The notes beneath the pieces were generated by a model, which was not told the origin of the DNA, ran no database searches, and saw only the letters and a list, made by a program, of their open reading frames with translations. The position numbers were made by a program, and so were the translations under genes. Shown here one piece after another: positions 10,084 to 19,750 of a stretch of 64,000 nt of DNA (positions are counted from its first letter, which is position 1; every line of letters begins with the position of its first letter). Source of the stretch: Mangrovitalea sediminis (GTDB lineage: Bacteria > Pseudomonadota > Gammaproteobacteria > Pseudomonadales > Oleiphilaceae); NCBI RefSeq assembly GCF_002514725.1, contig NZ_NTLB01000005.1:62001-126000 (forward strand), in the 5' to 3' direction.

Positions 10084-10632
10084 TTATTCTGTTGGGTCGG
10101 TTTCGTGTTTGAAGTAGCGACTCAGATAGGCAACCTGCAGGATGGCGAAAAGGATCGTCAGGCCGAACAGCCCGAAGACCTTGAATTTGACCCAGACCGG
10201 CTCACTGAAGCTGAAGGCGACATAGAGGTTGAGAACGCCGGATATGATGAAGAAGAGCGCCCAGGCAAGGTTCAGGTGCGACCAGACCGGGTTGGGCAGA
10301 TTGATTTCCTTTTCCAACATACCGCGAATGATGTTACGGCCGGCGAACCACTGACTGCCCAGCAGGACGACTGCGAGTAGCCAGTTTATGATAGTGGGCT
10401 TCCACTTGATAAAGGTGTCATCATGCAGGGCAACGGTCAGGCCTCCGAAGACCAGGACGACCACGAGTGTGATAAGTTGGGTTTTTTCCACCTTGCGGTG
10501 ACGTAACCACAGATAGCTGACCTGAACGACCGTGGCGACAATCAGCGCGGCCGTCGCGGTCACAATACTTTTGCTGTACTGGTAGAATCCGAAGAACACC
10601 AGGAGCGGGAAGAAGTCCAAAAGCTGCTTCAT
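10084..10632 (-). CDS. yciB: Inner-membrane septation-associated protein YciB (IspZ)
   Basis: 182 aa from the ATG at 10632, chosen because MKQLLDFFPLLVFFGFY matches the family N-terminus and an AGG-containing site precedes it; an open extension to 10671 is unlikely. The protein is nearly all hydrophobic with about five membrane helices. YciB family proteins affect envelope integrity and septation; the molecular activity is not established. It is followed by yciI and is divergent from the RNase AM gene. Confidence 0.9.
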   Translation of the reverse strand: MKQLLDFFPLLVFFGFYQYSKSIVTATAALIVATVVQVSYLWLRHRKVEKTQLITLVVVLVFGGLTVALHDDTFIKWKPTIINWLLAVVLLGSQWFAGRNIIRGMLEKEINLPNPVWSHLNLAWALFFIISGVLNLYVAFSFSEPVWVKFKVFGLFGLTILFAILQVAYLSRYFKHETDPTE

Positions 10633-10736
10633 GCTTAACCTGCTCATAAGAGTGCCCGTGCATTCAGGCACGAAATATATTCACTGACGACTATTATATG
10701 GAATCCGAACGGATGCAAGCCAACGAGGCGATAAAT

Positions 10737-11582
10737 GTGCGTATGTGTGCCGATTTCCACGCCCATAGCACGGCATCCGACGGCACCTTGACGCCACGCG
10801 AGTTGGTGGCGCGTGCAGCAGAAGTCGGGGTTACCCATTTCGCGTTGACGGATCACGACACGATCGCCGGTCTCGAGGAAGCGGCCGCGGCTGCCGAGGA
10901 GCATGGCATCCGACTGATCAATGGCATCGAGTTGTCCTGTGTCTGGCGGACCCAGACAATTCATATCGTAGGCTTGGACTTCGATGCCGCATCTGCCGAT
11001 TTTCAGGCCTTGCTGTCCAGGCAAGAGGCCATGCGATGGGATCGGGCGCGCTTGATCGCGTCCCGTCTTCAGAAAGCTGGCCTTCCAGATTTATTAGCGA
11101 CGGCAGAGGAAGAGGCTGGTGGTGGTGTTCCCGGTCGACCCCATTTTGCGTCGGCAATGGTTCGCGAGGGATGCGTGGACAACCTGCGTTTGGCATTTTC
11201 GCGTTATCTAGGCGCCGGCAAAGTGGGGGATGTCACACGCTACTGGCCGGAGTTGTCGGCTATCGTCGAGGGGATCGTCAATGCTGGAGGGCAGGCGGTG
11301 TTGGCCCATCCGAAAAAATATCGGATGACCGCGACAAAGTTAAGGGCCTTGTTGGCAGATTTTCAGGCAGCGGGTGGGGTCGGTCTTGAAGTGCTGACCT
11401 CAGGCCAGTCATCAGGTGACACCGGATTTCTTGCGGAATTATGCCGGCGCAACGGGTGCCTGGCATCGGTGGGTAGCGACTTTCATTTTCCAGGTGCAGC
11501 CTGGTGTGAGCTTGGGCGCCTTCCGGCATTGCCGGAAGGCCTGCAGCCCATCTGGGAGCGCTTTCGCGCCCTTAATCATTAG
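10737..11582 (+). CDS. rnm: PHP-domain 5'-3' exoribonuclease AM
   Basis: 281 aa from GTG 10737, preferred because GAGG lies 8 bases upstream and the product begins MRMCADFHAHSTASDG like relatives; ATG 10698 would add 13 residues but lacks a ribosome binding site. RNase AM (YciV/TrpH) trims 5' ends of rRNAs and degrades short oligonucleotides. Trinuclear-metal ligands are visible: DFHAHS, TDHDT, GIELS, AHPKKY, and GSDFHFPG near the C-terminus. It sits next to yciB-yciI as in many gammaproteobacteria. Confidence 0.88.
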   Translation: MRMCADFHAHSTASDGTLTPRELVARAAEVGVTHFALTDHDTIAGLEEAAAAAEEHGIRLINGIELSCVWRTQTIHIVGLDFDAASADFQALLSRQEAMRWDRARLIASRLQKAGLPDLLATAEEEAGGGVPGRPHFASAMVREGCVDNLRLAFSRYLGAGKVGDVTRYWPELSAIVEGIVNAGGQAVLAHPKKYRMTATKLRALLADFQAAGGVGLEVLTSGQSSGDTGFLAELCRRNGCLASVGSDFHFPGAAWCELGRLPALPEGLQPIWERFRALNH

Positions 11583-11608
11583 CGTGGTGGAAGCTGTGGG
11601 CCCTGAGG

Positions 11609-12148
11609 TCATTCGGGGGCATGGAAGAGTAAGTAGAGATCGGTCAAGGTGTCTGGTATGGCGTCGGACATTCGCTGGAACAGATCGTTGTTTTGACGTA
11701 CCCGCTCAAAATCCTCGTCCTCGAATAATCCCGACAGCGACATGATCGGTACGAGCAGGTCGGCGACCTCCTCTTCGTTTTGATCCAGCCAATCGTCTTC
11801 GTGTAACAGGAAGGCGTCGATAAACCCGGCGCACCAGTTCTCAAGCGCATTGTGCGGGTCTCCATCCTCTGGCTCGGGTAGTTCGACTGGCGCTCCGAGA
11901 TCGAAGGCCTTGCGCAGGGTTTCGCCAAGGTTTTCTATGGCCTGCGCGAAATGGGCCGGAACCTTGTCTACCGTGTCGATTTCCTGACCGGTGGACAGTG
12001 CAAAGACTTCAATGTCCGTTAGGGCGGTAGGGCCGACGACGCTGGCGGCGACTACCCCGTGAAGTCCAAAAAAATCCAGGGCTTCGTCGGCCCATTCCTC
12101 GGCAAAAAGAATCTCTTCCAGGGCAAGAATGTCTTGTTCGGACAGCAT
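11609..12148 (-). CDS. YecA/UPF0149 family protein
   Basis: 179 aa from ATG 12148, with AGGAT upstream; the frame stays open to 12301, but the extension is low-complexity and not family-like. It has the UPF0149 layout: N-terminal helices (SEQDILALEEILFAEEWADEALDFFGLHGVVAA) followed by GxxDAFLLHEDDWL. It lacks the C-terminal SEC-C zinc motif of E. coli YecA. Function is unknown. It lies downstream of rne on the same strand, separated by a strong hairpin. Confidence 0.75.
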   Translation of the reverse strand: MLSEQDILALEEILFAEEWADEALDFFGLHGVVAASVVGPTALTDIEVFALSTGQEIDTVDKVPAHFAQAIENLGETLRKAFDLGAPVELPEPEDGDPHNALENWCAGFIDAFLLHEDDWLDQNEEEVADLLVPIMSLSGLFEDEDFERVRQNNDLFQRMSDAIPDTLTDLYLLFHAPE

Positions 12149-12345
12149 GACGGTGATCCTGTGAGGGAAGTGGCTTCGCGGGGTATCTTCGCTGGATGAG
12201 GTAAAGATTATACCCACTGGGCCGGAGTGCGTGAAAGGCGTCTTTCGGATGAATCCGTTCATCGCACGGGCTTTTTGCTGTCTGTCAGCAATTTCAGCCA
12301 TTCTGGCGGGCTGATCGCTATTACACTGGGACCCGCGAGAATGCC

Positions 12346-12378
12346 CGCCAGGGCCGTGGATCTACCTCAGCCCTGGCG
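12346..12378 (-). terminator. Strong hairpin downstream of rne
   Basis: Perfect 9-bp arms (CGCCAGGGC / GCCCTGGCG, loop 15 nt) 12-44 bases after the rne stop codon. There is no U tract, so this could be either a terminator or a 3'-end stabiliser. Confidence 0.4.
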
Positions 12379-12389
12379 CGCATCATCAT

Positions 12390-15300
12390 TTATTGCGGTT
12401 CGGAAGTGCCTGTGGTTTTCGGCGTTTCCGAATCTTGAGGGGTATTTTGTTGCCCTGATTCGGATGCCGCCTTGACCTTGCTCTCCACCGGCTTGGCGTC
12501 GCCGCTGTCTTTTGCCGGAGCGGCGGCTTCTTTGGCAGGCGCCGGCGCTTCAGAGGGTGCTTCCGCTTTGGCTGCCGCACCTTTTTGCTGCTGCAGCTGG
12601 CGACGGCGAACTTCGCGCGGGTCATTGGGCGCGCGGCCAGTCGAAGCGGCGGCAGCCGGAGCATTACCCATCTTCGGCGTTGCCGTCGGGGCAGGGGTGT
12701 TGTCTGCCTGAGCCATAGCGGTTGCCTTGGGAGCTTGCGCTTTTTCTTCCTTGCGCTCAGTAACCGGTGCCGGCGATGGCGTTGCCGGTTCGGCAGGCTT
12801 TGCTTCAGCCTTTTCCGGTTTTGATGCGGTCGCGGTCTCGGACGTAGCAACGGTAGCCGACTTGGGCGATACCTGGCGCTCAGGCTGTGCGGCCTGCGCC
12901 GGGCGCTCTTGCGTTGTTACGTCGGCATCGCTTTTACTCGCCGAAGTGGGGGCGGCAGCGGTCGGAGGGACTGATTTTTCCGATTTTTCAACGGATTCAG
13001 GCTTGTGCTGTGGCGCGGCTTCCTGCGCTTTGGCACTGCTCTCTGTGGCGAGCCCCTCAGCCTTTTGCGGTGCAGCTTTGGACACGGCGCGTTCGACTTT
13101 CTCCGGAGCTGCAGGCGCAGCGATGCTTTCCGTCTTGGAGGGAAGCTTCTCTGGGCTGGTCTTGGGCTTGTCGACGACGGTCTGCGCCTTGTCGCTGTCG
13201 GCTTGAGGCTTGGTCTCGGTGCGAGCTTCCGGGGCCGCTGGTTTGGCTTCGCGCGGCGCCGGTTGCTTAGGTGCACGCGTTTCAGTCGCTTGAGTCGACG
13301 TCGTTACAGATTCGCTAGCCGATTGCTGTGCTGGCTTATCGTTGTTGGCAACGGTGACGCTCTCCGCGCCCTTGCCGACTGCCGGCTTGGCTTCAGTCGG
13401 GTTCTGCGCAATGGCTTCCTTCTGGGGGCGATTGTCGTCCTGGCGCTTCTGGCCGCCTTGTGAAACGGTCTGATCGCTGGGCGAGCCATCACGATTGCGT
13501 GGGCGACGGGGCCTGCGGCGTCCTTCGTTCGCCTGATCGCCGCTGTTTTCGTTGCGGCGCTGTTGTCCCCGTTCCGGCCGGCTTTCCTGCCGATTGTCTT
13601 GGCGGCCGGTCTGTCGGTCGCCACGCTTTTCGTTGCGTTCGTTGCGTTCGTTGCGTTCGTTGCGTTCGTTGCGTTCGTTGCGTTCGTTGCGTTCCGGACG
13701 GTTTTGACGGCCCTGTTGCTGGGCATTACCGGTTTGACGGTTGTCGTTACGACGATCGCGCTGACCTTTTTCTCCATCTCGGTTGTTGCGGCCTTCGCTA
13801 GAACGGGTGTTGTCGTTCCGGGCAACACGCGTCTTGCGGCGATCCTGGCGACCGGCACGATGGCGCTGTTCGGCATCCTGGCGGGTTTCGCTCTTCTGTT
13901 GTTCCTTCTCAGCTTCCTGTTCGCTGGAAAAGAATCCGGACAGCTTGCGCGAAAGCCGGCGGAACAACCCTTCTTCCGTGGTTGGGGGGAGTCCAGGCTG
14001 TTCGGTGGCCGCTTTGGCGGCAGGCGCCGGTTGCGACGGCATGACGGATTTGACCGCAGCCTCTTCGCGGGCGACGGGCTCGCGAGTGACCATGACTTCG
14101 GCTTCTTCCGTTTCATCCAGCGTCGTCGCCAGCGCATAGCTCGCGCCTCGATCCTGTAACTGGACATCGTCGTCGCGGAGGCGTTGAACCTCAAAGTGCG
14201 GCGTTTCCATGTGCGAGTTCGGAATGACCAGCACGGAAACATTTTGTCGAGCTTCTATATCGGCAATCTGCTTGCGCTTTTCGTTCAGCAGGAAGGTCGC
14301 GACGGGAATTGGGACAATAGCGCGGACTTCACCCGTCTTGTCCTTGGACGCTTCCTCGTAAATCAGGCGCATGATGCTCAACGCGAGAGAGTCGATGCCA
14401 CGAATCGTGCCTTGGCCGGTACAGCGAGGACAAACTTCACTGCGAGTCTCTCCCAGAGACGGGCGCAGGCGCTGACGCGACATTTCGAGAAGGCCAAAAC
14501 GGGAAATCTTGCCGACCTGGACGCGAGCGCGGTCGATTTCCAGCGCTTCACGAACCTTCTGTTCGACTTCGCGCTGGTGACGGGCCGGGGTCATATCGAT
14601 AAAGTCGATGACGATCAGGCCGCCGATGTCTCGCAGGCGCAACTGGCGGGCGATCTCTTCAGCGGCTTCCAGGTTGGTCTGCAGCGCGGTCTCTTCGATG
14701 TCGCCGCCTTTGGTGGCGCGCGAGGAGTTAATGTCGATCGACACCAGGGCTTCGGTGGGATCGATGACGATCGAGCCGCCTGAGGGGAGCTTCACCTCAC
14801 GCTGGAAGGCTGTTTCGATCTGGGCTTCGATCTGGTAGCGGCTGAACAGGGGGATTTCATCCCGGTACAGCTTGATCTTGTTCTCGAAGCTGGGCATGAC
14901 CGCGCGGACGAAATTCAGAACTTCCTCGTGCACGTTAGGGGCGTCGATCAGCACCTCGCCGATATCCTGGCGCAAGTAATCCCGCACTGCCCGGATAATG
15001 ACGTTGCTTTCCTGATAGATCAGGAAAGGGGCCTTGCGGTTTTCGGCGGCCTTGGTGATGGAGTCCCAGAACTGCAGCAGATAATCCAGGTCCCACTGAA
15101 GCTCCTCGGTCGAGCGACCAACACCGGCCGTACGCACGATAACGCCCATGCTTTTCGGGATATTCAGGCCCGACATGGCGTCTTTAAGCTGGGACCGGTC
15201 GTCGCCCTCGATGCGACGGGAAATACCGCCGGCGCGAGGGTTGTTCGGCATGAGAACCAGATAGCGCCCGGCAAGGGAAATAAAGGTGGTTAGAGCTGCA

Positions 15301-15641
15301 CCTTTATTGCCGCGCTCTTCTTTGTCGACCTGGATAATGATTTCCTGGCCTTCAGAGACGACATCCTTGATGTTTATTTTTCCGTCGATCTGGGAAGGAG
15401 GAGTTTTGAAGTATTCGCGGGAAATTTCCTTGAGGGGGAGAAAGCCGTGACGGTCAGCGCCGAAATCAACAAAAGCAGCCTCGAGACTGGGTTCAACCCG
15501 GGTGATCCGGCCTTTGTAGATATTGGCTTTCTTCTGTTCCCGCGTACTGGATTCGATATCGAGGTCGAACAGACGTTGTCCGTCAACCAGAGCAACACGC
15601 AACTCCTCGGGATGGGTCGCGTTGATCAGCATTCTTTTCAT
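12390..15641 (-). CDS. rne: Ribonuclease E
   Basis: 1083 aa from the ATG giving [22 protein letters not shown], the canonical N-terminus; an upstream extension is open but not homologous-looking. It is the endonuclease of mRNA decay and rRNA/tRNA processing and the core of the degradosome. Visible parts: S1 RNA-binding domain (about 35-120), 5' sensor/RNase H-like region, catalytic Mg site (VSIDINS and FIDM motifs), and the zinc-link CPRCTGQG that holds dimers together. The C-terminal half from about residue 520 is low-complexity: Arg-rich RNA-binding tracts with an Asn-Glu-Arg repeat, then Ala/Lys/Pro/Glu-rich scaffold. It is divergent from rluC across an unusually long leader. Confidence 0.96.
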   Translation of the reverse strand: MKRMLINATHPEELRVALVDGQRLFDLDIESSTREQKKANIYKGRITRVEPSLEAAFVDFGADRHGFLPLKEISREYFKTPPSQIDGKINIKDVVSEGQEIIIQVDKEERGNKGAALTTFISLAGRYLVLMPNNPRAGGISRRIEGDDRSQLKDAMSGLNIPKSMGVIVRTAGVGRSTEELQWDLDYLLQFWDSITKAAENRKAPFLIYQESNVIIRAVRDYLRQDIGEVLIDAPNVHEEVLNFVRAVMPSFENKIKLYRDEIPLFSRYQIEAQIETAFQREVKLPSGGSIVIDPTEALVSIDINSSRATKGGDIEETALQTNLEAAEEIARQLRLRDIGGLIVIDFIDMTPARHQREVEQKVREALEIDRARVQVGKISRFGLLEMSRQRLRPSLGETRSEVCPRCTGQGTIRGIDSLALSIMRLIYEEASKDKTGEVRAIVPIPVATFLLNEKRKQIADIEARQNVSVLVIPNSHMETPHFEVQRLRDDDVQLQDRGASYALATTLDETEEAEVMVTREPVAREEAAVKSVMPSQPAPAAKAATEQPGLPPTTEEGLFRRLSRKLSGFFSSEQEAEKEQQKSETRQDAEQRHRAGRQDRRKTRVARNDNTRSSEGRNNRDGEKGQRDRRNDNRQTGNAQQQGRQNRPERNERNERNERNERNERNERNEKRGDRQTGRQDNRQESRPERGQQRRNENSGDQANEGRRRPRRPRNRDGSPSDQTVSQGGQKRQDDNRPQKEAIAQNPTEAKPAVGKGAESVTVANNDKPAQQSASESVTTSTQATETRAPKQPAPREAKPAAPEARTETKPQADSDKAQTVVDKPKTSPEKLPSKTESIAAPAAPEKVERAVSKAAPQKAEGLATESSAKAQEAAPQHKPESVEKSEKSVPPTAAAPTSASKSDADVTTQERPAQAAQPERQVSPKSATVATSETATASKPEKAEAKPAEPATPSPAPVTERKEEKAQAPKATAMAQADNTPAPTATPKMGNAPAAAASTGRAPNDPREVRRRQLQQQKGAAAKAEAPSEAPAPAKEAAAPAKDSGDAKPVESKVKAASESGQQNTPQDSETPKTTGTSEPQ
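13631..13693 (-). repeat. 9-bp tandem repeat (7 copies) inside rne encoding Asn-Glu-Arg
   Basis: Seven perfect copies of CGTTGCGTT on the plus strand, an in-frame multiple of three, encode consecutive Asn-Glu-Arg triplets in the Arg-rich scaffold of RNase E. Perfect identity suggests recent slippage and possible length variation between strains without frameshift. Confidence 0.95.
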
Positions 15642-16122
15642 GAAAGGTTGTACTTTCCATCGTTTGGCGACGGAAGCGAACGGGGCGTGCACGAAAAACC
15701 GGATATGCAATATGCATCGGGTAGATGCCTGTGGAAGGGAAAACGACGAGTTTGGTTCCCTCGTGGGGCAGGATCATCAGCTCTTGGGCTTCATTGGGAA
15801 GCTCTGATGCCACAGATCGATGCGGTTCCCATCCTACTGCTGCATATCGTCCACATTGTGTTCACACCGGTTCCAAGGTCTCACGTCATATTCAGAAACT
15901 GGACCGCCCGGACTGGCATGATGCTGTGATATTCGTTGCGACACGGCCCGCGGGTGCTTCCGCGCGGATTAACATATTTCCTGCCGCTGCCTTAAAAGGT
16001 GCAGTGCAGGAGTCCTTATGAGGTCAGCCTTCCGCCGTTTCCGGCAAGTGTTCTCGAAGCGAGGGCGAGGTTGCGTTTGCTATACCGTCGCAGGATAGAT
16101 TGATCGCTTCGACCGGCTGACA
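15642..16122 (-). promoter_or_regulatory. Long rne leader / divergent control region
   Basis: The rne-rluC gap is 653 bp, and no convincing gene lies in it. In E. coli the rne 5' UTR is long and folds into hairpins through which RNase E controls its own mRNA. Here the minus-strand leader contains a CCG-ATGCA...TGCAT-CGG hairpin at 15699-15720 and a GGGAA...UUCCC hairpin with inner AAC/GUU pairs at 15737-15760. No clear rne promoter is visible. Autoregulation is inferred from the family and the length. Confidence 0.5.
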
Positions 16123-16151
16123 TTCAAAGTCTATGGCCATGTGACTATAAT
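16123..16151 (+). promoter_or_regulatory. Candidate sigma-70 promoter of rluC
   Basis: TTCAAA (16123-16128), 17-bp spacer, perfect TATAAT (16146-16151). This would start transcription about 135 bases before the rluC ATG. Confidence 0.6.
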
Positions 16152-16294
16152 GCTGCGTTCTCGGTCAGATGGATCCGAAAGGTTCCTCGTCCCTAGACGC
16201 AAGCCGGAATATAACAGTAATCCAGCGCCCTATCAATGGCGTGCAATGTGCAGGGCTGTCGCAACCAAGCGGCGTAGTTCCTGCGGGGAATGGC

Positions 16295-17278
16295 ATGTCC
16301 AAATCTGCTTCCAAACCAGTTCCAGAATCCCGTGGCAATTCGGTCGAGTGGGTAACCATCGCGGCCGACCAGGCCGGGCAGCGGCTGGATAATTTTCTGC
16401 TGACTTATTTAAAGGGTGTGCCCCGGAGCATGATCTACCGGATTATCCGCAAGGGGGAGGTGCGGATTAACAAGGCCCGGATCAAGCCGGAATATCGTCT
16501 TCAGCCTGGGGATTTGGTGCGTGTGCCTCCGGTATCCCGTCCCCAAAAGGGAGAGGTTCCGATGCCGGGCGAGCGGCTCCGGCGTCAGGTCGAAGATGCT
16601 GTCGTCTATGAGGATGACAACCTGTTGCTCATAAATAAGCCCACGGGATTGGCTGTCCATGGGGGAAGCGGGTTGGATTTTGGTTTGATCGAGGTGTTAA
16701 GGGCGGCCCGCCCTGACGCCCGCTTCCTTGAACTCGTACATCGTCTGGACCGTGATACATCCGGCATCCTGATGGTTGCCAAAAGACGGCCTGCTTTGCG
16801 CTGGTTGCAGGATCAGATTCGCCAGCACCAGGTGACGAAGCGCTATCATGCGCTGGTGGTCGGTCGTTGGCCGGCCGGGCGTGACGAGGTTGATGCGCCC
16901 TTGTTGAAGAATGAGCTCAGTTCAGGCGAACGGCTGGTGCGCGTGGCTGAAGGTGGTAAGGATTCGATTACCCGGTACCGGACCCTTGAGACGTTTTCCG
17001 GCTACACGCTCGTGGAGGCGATCCCGGTCACTGGCCGTACGCATCAGATTCGTGTTCATTGCCAATTCGCCGGTCATCCGATTGCCGGCGATGAGAAATA
17101 TATGGACGATGCCAGCCTGAAGGCATTCAAGGCGATTGCTGGTCGGCGCCTTATGCTGCATGCCCATGCGCTGGAGTTCTGCTTGCCCGGTGAAACCAGG
17201 GTTAAGCGTTTTGAGGCGTCTTGGGATGCGGCTTTTTCCCAGGTCATTGAAATGTTGCGTCAGAGGGAGTCGTCATGA
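16295..17278 (+). CDS. rluC: 23S rRNA pseudouridine synthase (955/2504/2580 type)
   Basis: 327 aa from ATG 16295 with GGGGAA about 7 bases upstream. The frame is open from 16169, but the extra 42 residues are not family-like. An N-terminal S4 RNA-binding domain (QRLDNFLLTYLKGVPRSMIYRIIRKGEVRINK) is followed by the RluA-type catalytic domain with HRLDRDTSG, whose Asp is the nucleophile. RluC isomerises three uridines near the peptidyl-transferase centre of 23S rRNA. It is divergent from rne, as in most gammaproteobacteria, and overlaps the next gene by four bases (ATGA). Confidence 0.95.
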   Translation: MSKSASKPVPESRGNSVEWVTIAADQAGQRLDNFLLTYLKGVPRSMIYRIIRKGEVRINKARIKPEYRLQPGDLVRVPPVSRPQKGEVPMPGERLRRQVEDAVVYEDDNLLLINKPTGLAVHGGSGLDFGLIEVLRAARPDARFLELVHRLDRDTSGILMVAKRRPALRWLQDQIRQHQVTKRYHALVVGRWPAGRDEVDAPLLKNELSSGERLVRVAEGGKDSITRYRTLETFSGYTLVEAIPVTGRTHQIRVHCQFAGHPIAGDEKYMDDASLKAFKAIAGRRLMLHAHALEFCLPGETRVKRFEASWDAAFSQVIEMLRQRESS

Positions 17279-17925
17279 CCTACCGTGCAGTAATTTTTGA
17301 TTGGGATGGGACGCTGGTCGACTCTCTGGACCATATCGCGGGCAGTCTGCGTCGGGCAGCACTCGAAATTGGGTTTCCTGCGCGAACGGAGGCTGCTTAC
17401 CGCAATATCATCGGGTTGGGGATCGTTGAGGCCCTGGACGAGCTTTACCCCGGCATTACCCGTCAGGATATGAAGGCCCTGAGGGAAGCCTATAGTCGCC
17501 ATTTCTTCAGTGAAACCACGGCGCCGTCCTCGTTGTTCGAGGGTATCCCTGAATTACTGGTGGGGCTTAGACGTGCTGGCCGGCAACTGGCGGTGGCTAC
17601 CGGGAAGAGTCGCCGGGGGCTGGATCGGGCTTTGAATAGTTCCGGCCTCGGTCCCCATTTCGAAATTACACGCTGTGCCGATGAAACCCTGTCCAAGCCG
17701 GATCCCCTCATGCTCAAGGAGATCCTGGCGTATTTCCGTCTCGAGCCCTCGGAGGCTGTCATGATTGGCGATACGGTTTACGACCTGGATATGGCCCAGC
17801 GTATTGGTATGCCCTCAATCGGGGTAACCTGGGGGGTTCATGAAGCGAACGATTTTGCGAGTTTCGAGCCGCGAGCGATTGTCGATACAGTAGATGCATT
17901 GCAAGGGTTGCTGATGGAAGGCTGA
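17275..17925 (+). CDS. HAD-superfamily phosphatase (phosphoglycolate phosphatase-like)
   Basis: 216 aa, HAD subfamily I with a helical cap. Motifs in order: FDWDGTLVDS (nucleophile D9, acid D11), VATGKS (motif II), SKPDP (motif III Lys) and MIGDTVYDLDMA (motif IV acidic pair). The substrate is not determined; the family spans phosphoglycolate, nucleotide and sugar phosphates. Its start overlaps the rluC stop (ATGA), so the two are translationally coupled; this rluC-HAD-sppA order is conserved in Pseudomonas. Confidence 0.85.
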   Translation: MTYRAVIFDWDGTLVDSLDHIAGSLRRAALEIGFPARTEAAYRNIIGLGIVEALDELYPGITRQDMKALREAYSRHFFSETTAPSSLFEGIPELLVGLRRAGRQLAVATGKSRRGLDRALNSSGLGPHFEITRCADETLSKPDPLMLKEILAYFRLEPSEAVMIGDTVYDLDMAQRIGMPSIGVTWGVHEANDFASFEPRAIVDTVDALQGLLMEG

Positions 17926-17997
17926 CCTTGGCCGGTGTCCCGCGAAGCTCGTCCGTGCGCCATTTATATCCGTACGCCGTCTATATAAGGAGTAAGT

Positions 17998-19017
17998 ATG
18001 TCAGATTGGGAAAGTAAGTCGGTTGAAGGATGGAGTGGCAAGCCCGCGGAGGGCGCTGCGGCCCCTTCTGCGGAAAAGGATCTGGCAGTGGAGCGGCGCT
18101 TGATCGAGAAACTCGTCGATTCGATGCAGAGTGAGCAGCGGAAAAGCCGGCGCTGGGGGATTTTCTTCAAGTCGATAACGCTGATCTACCTGTTTTCGCT
18201 ACTCATTCTCTGGCGCTGGCCGGGCGACAATGCGCTGTCGGCAAAAACGGGACCGCATACGGCGGAGGTGGACGTTAAAGGTGTCATTGCGGCGGATGCG
18301 CCCGCGAGCGCCAAGCGAATCATCAAGGGGCTTCAGAGGGCCTTTGATGACCCTAATACCCGTGGTGTCATCCTTAAGATCAATAGTCCCGGAGGCAGTC
18401 CGGTGCAGGCCGGTATGGTGTATGACGAGATCCGTCGCTTGCGCGGCCTGCACCCTGAAATCCATCTCTATGCGGTGATTACCGATATCGGTGCGTCAGG
18501 GGCCTATTACATGGCTTCAGCCGCCGACGATATCTACGCCGATAAGGCGAGTCTTGTCGGCTCCATTGGTGTGATATCGAGCGGTTTTGGCTTTACGCAG
18601 CTCATGGATAAGTTGGGTGTGTCCCGGCGATTGTATACGGCGGGAGCCCATAAGGCATTTTTGGATCCTTTCTCGCCGCAAAAGCCCGAGGAAGTGAAGT
18701 TGTGGCAGCAGGTGCTCGATACGACGCATCAGCAGTTTATCGACGCGGTCAAGAAGGGACGTGGTGATCGTCTGAAGACGGACAACGATCAGTTGTTCAG
18801 CGGCCTGGTTTGGACGGGGCAGCAGGGACTCAAATTGGGGCTGATCGATGGACTTGGAAGTCCGGAGTTCGTGGCCAGGGATGTTATCAAGGCCAAGGAT
18901 ATTGTGAATTACAGTTCTGAGCCTTCCGCGTTCGATCGGCTGGCGCGACGGTTTGGGGTGTCGTTCGGCACCGCGTTTGCCGATCATCTGCTGCAGACGC
19001 GTTTTGATCTGCAGTAG
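17998..19017 (+). CDS. sppA: Signal peptide peptidase SppA-type (S49) membrane protease
   Basis: 339 aa, a short single-S49-domain form. A cytoplasmic N-terminus is followed by one membrane helix (ITLIYLFSLLILW, about residues 60-76), then the protease domain outside: INSPGGSPVQAG oxyanion region, GASGAYYMASAADDIYA with the nucleophilic Ser, and a Lys in the AHKAFLDPFSP segment as the likely general base. SppA enzymes cut leftover signal peptides in the membrane. AAGGAGT precedes the ATG. Its 3' end overlaps the convergent maf gene by 34 bases. Confidence 0.9.
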   Translation: MSDWESKSVEGWSGKPAEGAAAPSAEKDLAVERRLIEKLVDSMQSEQRKSRRWGIFFKSITLIYLFSLLILWRWPGDNALSAKTGPHTAEVDVKGVIAADAPASAKRIIKGLQRAFDDPNTRGVILKINSPGGSPVQAGMVYDEIRRLRGLHPEIHLYAVITDIGASGAYYMASAADDIYADKASLVGSIGVISSGFGFTQLMDKLGVSRRLYTAGAHKAFLDPFSPQKPEEVKLWQQVLDTTHQQFIDAVKKGRGDRLKTDNDQLFSGLVWTGQQGLKLGLIDGLGSPEFVARDVIKAKDIVNYSSEPSAFDRLARRFGVSFGTAFADHLLQTRFDLQ

Positions 19018-19613
19018 GCTTCCTGGAGTACGTCGACGCCGAAATGGCGAAGACCATCGATAAGGGCTATCAAGGGTAGCCCTATCAGCGCGTTGGGGTC
19101 GCGCCCCTCCAGTTTTTGGAAGAGCGCGATTCCCAGTCCTTCCATTTTAAAGCTGCCGGCGCAATCGAAGGGTTTTTCCGTTTCCAGGTAATGCTCTATA
19201 TCCTCGTCCGTCAGGGGGCGAAAATGGACATTGAACGTCTCGATATGATGCCAGGTTTGGCCGTTGCTCGCATTCAGGAGGGTCAGACCTGTCAGGAAGC
19301 ATACCGATTGTCCGGCGCACTGCCGCAGTTGCCGGGTTGCGCGATCCAGGTTGCCGGGTTTGGTCAGGATTTCGCCGCTGGGCGCGCGGGCGACCTGGTC
19401 CGAGCCGATAATCAGGCGATCAGGATAACGCTCGATCAAGGCGCTTGCCTTTGCGGCGGCGAGTCGGGCGACCAATGCTTCCGGCGATTCGTCTGGCAGG
19501 GGTGTTTCGTCAATGGACGGACTGGCACAATCGAATGTCAGGCCGAGTCGCTCCAGCAGGGCTTTGCGGTACGGTGACGACGAGGCAAGGACGAGAGCTT
19601 TGATAGTGGTCAT
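18984..19613 (-). CDS. maf: Maf-type nucleotide pyrophosphatase (YceF/m7GTP subfamily)
   Basis: 209 aa. The family start LASSSPYRKALLERLGL, the SIDE acidic motif and IIGSDQVA (catalytic Asp) are all present. Maf/YceF enzymes hydrolyse modified nucleoside triphosphates such as m7GTP, keeping them out of RNA. Its placement beside yceD-rpmF-plsX matches the E. coli yceF position. It is divergent from yceD and convergent with sppA, overlapping its last 34 bases. Confidence 0.9.
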   Translation of the reverse strand: MTTIKALVLASSSPYRKALLERLGLTFDCASPSIDETPLPDESPEALVARLAAAKASALIERYPDRLIIGSDQVARAPSGEILTKPGNLDRATRQLRQCAGQSVCFLTGLTLLNASNGQTWHHIETFNVHFRPLTDEDIEHYLETEKPFDCAGSFKMEGLGIALFQKLEGRDPNALIGLPLIALIDGLRHFGVDVLQEAYCRSKRVCSR

Positions 19614-19712
19614 CGGCTATGCAAGAAAAGAAGTGTGGTCGATGGGGAGGGATATTACCCGAGTCCGTGTTGGCTGTCCGGTAAGTTTCTTTCCTCGCGG
19701 CGATGTTAGCCT

Positions 19713-19741
19713 TTGACACTGAGTCCCCGCGCCCCTAAAAT
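19713..19741 (+). promoter_or_regulatory. Near-consensus sigma-70 promoter of the yceD-rpmF-plsX-fab operon
   Basis: TTGACA (19713-19718), 17-bp spacer, TAAAAT (19736-19741). Expected initiation at 19747-19751 coincides with the yceD ATG at 19751, so the transcript would be leaderless or have a leader of only a few bases. Confidence 0.8.
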
Positions 19742-19750
19742 TGCGCGCTT

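Noticed and set aside
13631-13693. Short regular repeat considered as a CRISPR-like array
   Set aside because: No spacers; it is a 9-bp coding microsatellite inside rne.
16018-16098. 26-codon Arg-rich ORF with an AGGAG site in the rne-rluC gap
   Set aside because: No promoter upstream, lies antisense to the rne leader, and nothing supports translation beyond one plausible site.
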